Shown one piece after another: positions 20,001 through 25,916 of a stretch of 25,916 nt of DNA. The stretch is from assembly GCA_003254885.1 (NCBI GenBank), contig QANT01009155.1, positions 1 to 25,916 of the forward strand, in the 5' to 3' direction. Below the pieces are notes generated by a model, which was given only the letters and a program-made list of their open reading frames with translations, was not told where the DNA came from and did not search any database. Made by a program: the position numbers and the translations under genes. Every line of letters begins with the position of its first letter. The first letter of the stretch is position 1. This DNA is from Purshia tridentata. Lineage: Eukaryota > Streptophyta > Magnoliopsida > Rosales > Rosaceae.

Positions 20001-23000
20001 AACCAAGCTCGGGGAGATTGTTTTAAGCCATACAATGCCTTTTTTAATCGGCACACCATTCCATTATTTCTTGGAACACGTGGTGGGAGGTCCATATACA
20101 CATCTTCCTTCAACTCGACATCTAGGAAAGCATTCTTAACATCATATTGTAACAGTGGCCAGTCTTGATTAGCAGCCAAGGAAAGTAATACACATACTGT
20201 ATTAAGTTTCGCAACAGGAGCAAATGTTTTGTTATAGTCTACTCCATATTTCTGAGTGTAATCCTTAGCTACTAGTCTTGCTTTGTACCTCTCCACTGAG
20301 CCATCAGCCTTATGTTTTATGGTGAAAATCCACCTGCATCCTACAGTCTTCTTCCCTGGAGGCAACGAAACCACATTCCATGTTTCATTCTTTTATAAGG
20401 CTCTCATCTCTTATGACATAGCTTCGGTCCATTTGGCATCTGCTAATGCATCCTGCAATTGTCTTGGAATAGATACAGTAGATACTTGACATAGAAACGA
20501 CTCATATGACTTTGACAATATATGGCTTGACACATGGTTACTAATGGGATATTTGGCTTTAGCATTTAGGTCAGCTTCATATTGTTTCTTTGGTTTACCA
20601 CGGTTTGGGCAAGCGAGAAAAGCATATGTTAGTTGGTCAGGCTCATGCATGTGGTCTAAAACAGAGGGGTTAGGCAAAACATCACTAGTTTCAGGGATTA
20701 CCTCATTCGGAGCCTTAAGAGTAGATTGGACGAGTAGTAGAGAGAGGGGGGAGTCAGTTTCAGTAGAGATTTTAGTCAGACCATCTCCGACAAGTCGGTG
20801 AGGTTCTTCTAACCGGTCGAGCATGCCTCCGTTGATCACAGTTTCTCTGTAGTCATCTACTATCTATCAGTGAGAATCCTCTGACCGGCTGGCCACACCA
20901 TCCGTAGTCACTATTGCTCTTGGGTCGTCTATGACCAGTCGGTGAGAATCCTCCGACCGGTCAGGCACTCCAGAACTACTTAGCCATATATGGTGACCCT
21001 CTTCAACACCATCATTCTCCCCCTGAAGAGGAGAGCCATCTAGAGAAAAATAGGCCAAGTCTTCATGAAAAGTAACATCCATGGTGATATACATCTTTCA
21101 AGTAGGAGGATGATAACACCGATAGCCTTTTTGAGTGGATGCATAGCCCACAAATACACATTTGAGCATACACGCATCCAGTTTGCTGCGCTGATAGGAG
21201 TGAACATGCACATAAGTGACACAACCAAAAACCTTAGGAGGCAGGTTTGAAACAGAAGGCATATCTTGCACCTTCCCAGTAAGAACCTGGGGAGGCGTCT
21301 AAAACCCAAGAACAATAGAAGGAACCCGGTTGATCACATACATAGCAGACAGCAAAGCATCACCCCATAGATATTTAGGGACGTTTTTATCTAACAACAA
21401 AGCACGATTAACCTCCAGAAGATGACGATTACGGCATTCGGCAACACCATTCTGTTGAGGCGTATAGGGACATGATGTTTGATGAATGATACTGTGAGCT
21501 TGGAAAAAGGTGGCCAGATTGTTGTTAACATATTCACGGCTATTGTCAGAACGGAGCTCCTTGATGGTTGTATTAAACTGGGTTCGAATCATAGTACAAA
21601 ATTGCTGAACAACACCACTCACATCACTTTTATGCTTAAGCAAATAAACCTAAGTTATACGAGTACAATCATCAATGAAGGTGACAAACCATCGCATGCC
21701 ACCAGAAGTATAGGTTTGAAATAGACCCCACACATCAGAATGAATCAGAGAAAAAGGTAACAACTCTTTATGATCATTTAAAGAAAAAACAGTACGGTGG
21801 CTCTTAGCCAAAACACAAGTCTCACAAGTAGAATACTTGAAATCCTTATTGCAAGACTTAAATAAAGAAGGTAAAATATGCTGTAAATAGCCGAAGGACG
21901 GATGCCCTAACTGTCGATGCCATAGCCAAATCATGCTCTCACTCGCCAACTCATGTGCACGCACTTGATTAGTAACAATGGTGGAGTCTGAGTCATGAAA
22001 GTACCACAAATCCCTCTCTTAAAACCACGTCCCATTTCCTCCTAAGTATGAAGGTCCTGAAAATAACAATAATTGGGGAAAAAATGGCAAGAATAGGCAG
22101 TCATAAGTTTAGACACAGACAATAAATCATTATCCAAAGAGGGAACCAAGAAACCATTGGAAAAAGTGATTTGGGAATTAAGGTGGATTGTGCCGACGCC
22201 AATAACAGGGGCAGTTTAACCATTAGCAGTTCTAACAATGTACTTAGAGCAATTTTGAGTTAAGGTAGTAAACTTCCTAGGGTTATTAGTCATATGATCA
22301 GTCGCTCTAGTATCAACCACCCATGCATTATCACAAGCAGAAGCAGAAGTACATAAAGCATAGCTAAATTTACCTAGTTCGATCTTATATGCAAGTGCAA
22401 CAACAGATTTATCACTAGCCATGGGTACTTGTATTTTGTAGGAATAGGCTAATAAAAATAGAGCAGGAATACCAGAGATTGAAGCACTGTTCACGGTACT
22501 ATAGCAAACACTGTTCACGCATTGTAGCGAGACACTGTTCACGACTGTAGCAATTACTGTTCACGGCACTATAGTTTTTTTTTTTTTTCTCTTCAATGAG
22601 GATCAAATCACAGCAGCGGAATTTTCTTACAATAGGGCATAAACACAGATCTTAGCAATAGTTGAGCAAGTCAAGGATTAAAGCATGAGTAGGGGTTGGC
22701 AGTTGAGGAGCAGTTTAGAGACAAGGTAGTTTGAGCAAAAAATCAAATCTAGGGTTTTGGATCAATTTAGCTCTAATACCATGACAAATATAAAATAGTA
22801 AAATAGTTTTCTATATATTCTTCTCCAACTTTAGGAGGTATATATAGTGATACAAACCCTAGACACTCTAGGAGATACAATCCTAATAGACATTGGAAAC
22901 TAATTACACTAAATTAAACAATTAATTAAATAACTCACGCCAACATCACGAGTCTATGCATTACAAGGATAGGATCCATTGTAGATGGCTTGCAATTTTT

Positions 23001-24011
23001 TTTTGCTGATTCTAGTCGTTGGGCGCTTGATTTCGACAACGAGCACTTGATATTAAAATTTTCTTCTTTTCCCAAGTGTTCAAGATTGATTTGTCGACTT
23101 AATGTTAGGTTTTAACTTCCGAATTTTGGACCCCACCATCTTTGTTGCAGCGCTTTATAAAAAATTCATTACCCAACATTGGAGTTTAAAACCGATCACT
23201 CAGCAATAAGAATCCACAAAAGAAAAAAATTGCTAGCATACACAGCACATCCGCGTCGATGTATTATATGTGTCTATTATCTTATTATGTGTTAACGCTA
23301 CTTAATTATAACAGTAAATGTACACACCCGTTATCTATCTCTTGAAACCAAAGTGTCTATCACAAAATAAATGGATACAGCGGTTAGCAGTGGCAGAGCC
23401 ACTTTATGCCCAATGGACACATACCCAGTTAAGGTGATCCCACATGTCTTTTCATTAAATTGTATAGAGAGTTTTTAGTGTTTTAGTCTAACAAGAATTT
23501 TCAGTAGTAGGTACTTGGGTTGTTGTATGTTTCTTATTAGTGTTTTATCTCATAAAATCAATAAAAATGATCTTTTTCTCTTCATATTACATACTGTATT
23601 TACTTCTTAATAAAAAAATTTGTGTTTGTGCCCGTTCTTATTCGTCACATGAAAGTTTTACTGCTTCAATTTTTTGATAAGTTCCAAACCATATTGCATT
23701 GAAACTTGATCACTAATGTTAATTAATTACATCATGTTGTTGTTGTTGATGTGCAGCTAATCACCAATGACAAGTTCAAAAGTGTGGAGCACAGGGTGCT
23801 GGCTCGACAAGTGGGACCCAGGATATCAGCTGCATGTTTATTATATCCAAGTGTCTCACGAAGATTTACACCATATGGGCCAATTGAGGAGCTTCTCTCT
23901 TGCAACAATTTACCTGTATACAGAGAAACTCATGTAGTAGAATATATTGCCTATTACAGTTCAAAGGGATTAGATGGTAACTCTGCCCTTCCTCACTTTA
24001 AATTAGCCTAA
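17089..24011 (+). CDS. 2-oxoglutarate/Fe(II)-dependent dioxygenase, ACC-oxidase-homolog class, three exons
   Basis: Exons 17089-17618, 18368-18689 and 23757-24011 join in frame across GT-AG introns to a 368-residue protein, a typical length for 1-aminocyclopropane-1-carboxylate oxidase homologs. Exon 1 carries the DIOX_N domain ([21 protein letters not shown], then SKTANWRDT). Exon 2 begins the catalytic fold with [20 protein letters not shown]. The iron ligands are His240, Asp242 and His296 (SVEHRVLA), and the RxS 2-oxoglutarate-binding pair is Arg306/Ser308. The C-terminus [14 protein letters not shown] is characteristic of the class. Enzymes of this class are soluble and oxidise small molecules. 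Known members have varied substrates, so none is predicted, and it is probably not a true ethylene-forming enzyme. One codon in exon 1 is undetermined (GNG, base 17465). All key residues are present and no stop interrupts it. Intron 1 holds a MITE and intron 2 an antisense copia element. Confidence 0.93.
17659..18030. mobile_element. MULE-type MITE in intron 1 of the dioxygenase gene, 372 bp, 9-bp target duplication
   Basis: The element is nearly a full palindrome. The left arm starts GGCTTTTTTACACAAATATC and the right arm ends in the imperfect complement ending AAAAGCC. Internal blocks pair as well, for example CTCAAACTTCTTAATTT with AAATTAGGAAGTTTGAG, and ATATGTGCCAA with TTGGCACATAT. It is bracketed exactly by the perfect 9-bp direct repeat TATAAATTA at 17650-17658 and 18031-18039, the Mutator-type target duplication. 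No coding capacity. It starts about 40 bp inside the 5' splice site and leaves both splice sites intact. Confidence 0.9.
18040..18367 (+). other. Remainder of intron 1
   Basis: T-rich intron sequence with a short TAGTTAG/CTAGTTAG simple repeat near 18140-18172. It ends in TTGATTCACAG, which fits as the acceptor before exon 2 because it keeps the reading frame (AG|G arginine codon). Confidence 0.7.
18766..18929 (-). repeat. 3' LTR of the copia element
   Basis: 164 bp beginning TGACAAATAAAAAATAG on the plus strand and ending ACGCCAATA. It adjoins the polypurine tract, so it is the 3' LTR in element orientation. The terminal CA has mutated to TA, or TG to TA when read from the element's own strand. 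The left junction with TCACG reads TCACGTGACA. Confidence 0.93.
18930..18944 (-). other. Polypurine tract of the copia element
   Basis: On the minus strand the bases just before the 3' LTR read AACTTGAGGGTGAG, the usual copia polypurine tract with its characteristic overlap with the end of pol. The pol stop TGA (18937-18939) lies inside it. Confidence 0.75.
18937..22422 (-). pseudogene. Degenerate copia polyprotein: protease, integrase, RT, RNase H; gag missing
   Basis: Reading right to left: an ATG at 22422 opens [12 protein letters not shown] and within about 45 codons reaches the protease active-site region [10 protein letters not shown], where the usual DTGA is DTRA. The GAG-pre-integrase zinc motif follows (HRQLGHPSF ... 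CETCVLAK, about 21820-21930), then the integrase core ([26 protein letters not shown], about 21400-21770). A variable linker region comes next (20411-21290), then reverse transcriptase ([23 protein letters not shown], 19718-20374) and RNase H ([22 protein letters not shown], 19066-19300). The pieces lie in different frames with stops near 21648, 20870, 20405, 19525 and 19066. Gag, normally about 300 or more codons before protease, has no room to exist here. Confidence 0.9.
22485..22574 (-). repeat. Four-copy GTGAACAGT-type repeat in the copia leader
   Basis: On the plus strand ACTGTTCACG occurs four times at roughly 22-25-bp spacing, each followed by a variant of CACTATAGC or ATTGTAGC. On the element strand this is CGTGAACAGTn with CTATAGT or CTACAAT spacers. 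It lies between the PBS and the start of the polyprotein, in the untranslated leader. A packaging, enhancer or simple slippage origin are all possible. Confidence 0.75.
22770..22781 (-). other. Primer-binding site of the copia element
   Basis: Adjacent to the 5' LTR, the minus strand reads TGGTATTAGAGC. This matches the initiator-methionine tRNA primer-binding consensus TGGTATCAGAGC except for one C-to-T change. It confirms orientation. Confidence 0.9.
22782..22945 (-). repeat. 5' LTR of the copia element
   Basis: 164 bp, plus strand TGACAAATATAAAATAG to ACGCCAACA, the better preserved of the two ends (TG...CA). It is followed directly by the target duplication TCACG. Confidence 0.93.
22951..23756 (+). 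other. Remainder of intron 2
   Basis: AT-rich intron DNA after the copia insertion, ending in GTTGATGTGCAG, a good acceptor with a preceding T-rich tract. CAGTGGCAGAGCC at 23388-23400 resembles the common CAGTGGCGGAGCC end of some plant DNA transposons, but I found no partner end. Confidence 0.6.
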
Positions 24012-24394
24012 TCTTAATTAGTATAATCTTATTCATCTTTAATCTCTGTAATTTACTTTCAAAAACAAATTCGTTATAGTTTCCAAATTTTTTCAATTTG
24101 ATTTAAGATGTTTAATTTCCGTCATATATAAATTGGCGGAAAATGTAAACTTTTACCCTAATTTCACCAATATAGCAAAAATATGAAACCAAGTTGTGAG
24201 ACAAAGGCTACATGTGCTCAAATTTTGATAATTTTCGTCAACTTATGTGCAAAAATGAAACTTTAAACTGCATTATAACATTAGTAAAGGGTAAGGATAA
24301 ACCTTCTAAAATTAAAATTGTAAGTACTAAAATGGAGTCTGACCTTTAAGTCTAGAATCAAAACTATATTTAACCTTAAATTAAATAAGGAGGA
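24012..24394 (+). other. 3' flank of the dioxygenase gene
   Basis: AT-rich sequence that should include the 3' untranslated region. No canonical AATAAA close to the stop is obvious, which is common in plants. No other feature is seen. Confidence 0.4.
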
Positions 24395-24549
24395 GGCAAT
24401 GATGTACACCTCCGGGTAAGATCAAGATTAATGTCGACGGTGCAACAGCTGCCACGGAGCTAGCCGCTGTCTGTGTGGGACTCAGAAGTGCATGGGATTT
24501 AGGTTTTTAGGAGGTGTTGCTTGAAGCTGATGCTCAGGAAGTGGTGAAT
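24395..24549 (+). pseudogene. RNase H-like (RVT_3) remnant of a non-LTR retrotransposon, part 1
   Basis: The plus-strand frame resembles the RNase H domain found in plant LINE-related sequences: PPGKIKINVDGATAA, then ELAAVCVGLRSAWDLGF, a stop codon (TAG near 24508), then EVLLEADAQEVVN. DGA corresponds to the first catalytic-acid region and the EADA segment to the later conserved strand. The coding is cut at 24549, where an LTR-like insert begins. The continuing domain reappears at 25116. Confidence 0.65.
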
Positions 24550-24847
24550 GTTAGCAAACAATAGTAATCATATATCAATATAATTATATCTACCTATGAA
24601 AATCAAGAATTAGATATCAGATAAAGGAAATTCTAGTCTTTGAATTCAAGAGAGGCACGGTAGTCGCTGTCCTAAAGCAGTCGATGCCTCCCTACGAGCG
24701 GGTGGTGGCGGTCGCCTACAACTCCAAGAAACAATCCAAAAACTCACAAGATGTCTGATCCATTATGCACGTCAAATGGTAGACAAAATGCCAAGTGTTT
24801 ATCGATTGCCCAAAGTATTAGAGTGTGAGAATTGTGTGTGTGTGTGT

Positions 24848-24888
<41 letters not shown>

Positions 24889-25056
24889 GATGATCAATAA
24901 CAGTAAGAAAAGGAGAAGAACGTTTTCTTTTGTCTGATGAGGGTTTTCTTATTAATCGAATTCTACATAGCCTTTTAAAGAGTCATGACTATTGGGTTAA
25001 GCCTATCAGAGGTTATTTCTTAATAACAGGTTGTAACCGTTGGATTCAAACTAACA
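24549..25056 (-). mobile_element. Putative solo LTR
   Basis: Bounded by TGTTAG at 24549-24554 and CTAACA at 25051-25056, a perfect 6-bp TG...CA inverted terminus as in LTRs. On the minus strand a TATA-like TTTAAAAGGC is followed downstream by pyrimidine-rich sequence, so minus orientation is more likely. It contains a (GT)n-(GA)n microsatellite at about 24836-24885. No internal domain, PBS or polypurine tract is attached. The flanks (GTGAA and TAAAA) do not form a clean 5-bp duplication, so the right boundary or the history is uncertain. Confidence 0.5.
24836..24885. repeat. (GT)n-(GA)n compound microsatellite
   Basis: A GTGTGTGTG run passes into GAGTGAGAGAGAG and then a longer GA tract. It lies inside the putative solo LTR and would be polymorphic if the locus is single-copy. 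Confidence 0.9.
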
Positions 25057-25115
25057 TAAAATATTTAAAAATTAAATATAGTTTTGAATCTTAAAATATA
25101 AATAAATAATATTAT

Positions 25116-25246
25116 AAGTGCATGGGATTTGCGTTCTCAGGAGGTGTTGCTTGAAGTTGATGCTCAGAAAGTGGTGAATAGAATGTGTGATTTGGGCATG
25201 TATTATGGGGAGGATGAAGAACTACTTAATGAGGCCAAACAGCTAA
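25116..25246 (+). pseudogene. RNase H-like (RVT_3) remnant, part 2, partly duplicating part 1
   Basis: The frame reads SAWDLRSQEVLLEVDAQKVV, then NRMCDLGMYYGEDEELLNEA, which continues the RNase H domain past the point where part 1 is cut. Its first 64 bp (25116-25179) duplicate 24486-24549 with six differences by eye. The coding ends where the CACTA element begins at 25247. This is a fragment, not a gene. Confidence 0.65.
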
Positions 25247-25645
25247 CACTACAAGAAAAAAGAGTTTGGGCAACGAAATTTTGGGCGACAAGCCAAATTT
25301 CGTCACCCCAAAAGATTTGGGCGACGAATACTCCATGTTTTGGGCGGCGAATATTTTGGTCGCTCAAACCAGCATTGGGCGACGGACATAAACAATCGTC
25401 GTCCTACATGGTTTTGGGCAACGAACGATTATCGTCGCCCCAATCTAAATGATGAACTAAATTTTGGGCGATGGCAAAAACTATTTCGTTGCCCCAAATC
25501 ATTAGGGAGACAATAACTTTCGGTGACAACGACTATTTCGTCGTCCCAGACTATTTTGGGAGACGACATTACGTTATTCGTCGCCCAAAATTCGAGACAA
25601 CGGTCTGACAACTTGGGGTGACGAAATGTGTTCGTCGTCCAAAGT
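25247..25645 (+). mobile_element. CACTA transposon left terminus with subterminal repeats
   Basis: The end reads CACTACAAGAAAAAAGAG, the classic plant CACTA terminus, preceded by TAA as a possible 3-bp target duplication. For about 390 bp there follow many copies of TTGGGCGACGAA-type motifs and complements (CGTCGCCC, CGTTGCCCC) in alternating orientation, the subterminal transposase-binding array. The element runs off the right edge. The motif family is the same as at 1560-2065. Confidence 0.85.
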
Positions 25646-25916
25646 TTAACAATTAAAACCCCCCAACCCTTCTTCTTTCTTCTTCCTCGCGAATCTCTCC
25701 TTCTCTTTTCCTACTCCAGCGCTGCCGCTCCTCTGCAAATCTCTCTCTCTCTCCACCGCACCTCTCTCCCTCTCTCCACCGCACCTTTCTCCCTCTCTCC
25801 ACCAAACCCACCCTCTCCCCCTCCCACATCGGAAACCCAGCCCCACCCGCACCCCACCTCCGAAACCCAGCCCCACCACAGCCCATCCTACCCTCCCAGC
25901 CCGTGAAACACCTCCC
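25646..25916 (+). other. Pyrimidine-rich region inside the CACTA element, probable leader
   Basis: After the subterminal array the plus strand becomes strongly C/T-rich (TTCTTCTTTCTTCTTCC, CTCTCTCTCTCTCC, then CCACC/CCAGCCCCACC repeats). This is the look of a plant 5' untranslated leader and would fit the transcription start of the transposase gene, which must lie beyond the window. An open frame here is low-complexity Ser/Pro and I do not call it a protein. Confidence 0.4.

Larger units (their letters stand above)
18761..22950 (-). mobile_element. Ty1/copia retrotransposon in intron 2, antisense to the host gene
   Basis: The LTRs at 18766-18929 and 22782-22945 are each 164 bp, begin TGACAAAT and end CCAA-TA or CCAA-CA. 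By eye they differ at about 10 positions, roughly 6%. The 5-bp direct repeat TCACG flanks the element (18761-18765 and 22946-22950), so both ends are complete. Coding, primer-binding site and polypurine tract place the element on the minus strand, opposite to the gene it sits in. Domain order, protease-integrase-RT-RNase H, defines the copia group. It is dead (several stops and frameshifts) and lacks gag. The total of 4,180 bp is short for a full copia element, consistent with the loss of about 1 kb of gag. Confidence 0.95.

Noticed and set aside
23388..23400. CAGTGGCAGAGCC as the end of a DNA transposon in intron 2
   Set aside because: The motif resembles a common plant transposon terminus, but no matching inverted end or target duplication was found.
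6720..24011. The resistance gene and dioxygenase as a functional gene cluster
   Set aside because: Two unrelated families in divergent orientation, 6 kb apart and separated by repeats; proximity alone does not support a shared pathway.
25628..25906. Open frame of 92 codons at the right edge, Ser/Pro-rich
   Set aside because: Translation of a C/T-rich low-complexity tract inside the CACTA element; other frames on both strands are also open there, as expected of simple sequence. No domain.
1..25916. tRNA, rRNA or other structured RNA genes
   Set aside because: No cloverleaf or rRNA-like segment was recognised by eye; the tRNA-like matches are the two retrotransposon primer-binding sites.

Overview
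This is eukaryotic plant DNA. The window is AT-rich, contains a plant-type CC-NB-LRR resistance gene and a three-exon plant 2-oxoglutarate/Fe(II) dioxygenase gene with GT-AG introns, and is crowded with plant transposons (Ty1/copia, Ty3/gypsy, CACTA, MULE-type and PIF/Harbinger-type MITEs, and a LINE-type RNase H remnant). Gene style and transposon content suggest a eudicot, perhaps a woody rosid, but I cannot name a species. Two undetermined bases (15962 and 17465) suggest draft assembly.

Layout. 1-2065: AT-rich DNA ending in the terminus of a CACTA transposon (end at 2065). About 2070-3790: decayed Ty3/gypsy element on the minus strand (LTR, polypurine tract and the last part of pol), interrupted by a copia-type LTR with its primer-binding site. 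4134-5472: three MITE-like inverted-repeat elements, two of them set in (TA)n tracts. 6720-11085 (minus): CC-NB-LRR gene, about 1,450 residues, intronless, broken by one apparent single-base frameshift near 7645. 11086-17088: divergent intergenic space holding a MULE-type MITE with a 9-bp target duplication, a tandem duplication that copied half of that MITE, a minisatellite, a 186-bp tandem repeat and a 656-bp MITE. 17089-24011 (plus): dioxygenase of the ACC-oxidase-homolog class, exons 17089-17618, 18368-18689 and 23757-24011. Intron 1 carries a MULE-type MITE. Intron 2 carries a 4,180-bp antisense Ty1/copia element with matching LTRs and TSD. 24395-25246: LINE-type RNase H remnant, partly duplicated around an LTR-like insert. 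25247-25916: start of a second CACTA element running off the right edge.

Only two host genes are evident. They are transcribed divergently and I see no evidence that they share a pathway, although both have W-box-like TTGAC cores upstream. I did not find a previously undescribed biological system. The most informative observations concern the state of the resistance gene (frameshift, altered MHD and TTR residues), the host gene that appears to tolerate two intronic transposons, a G-box created at an LTR junction, a copia element with no gag, and the layered transposon insertions.
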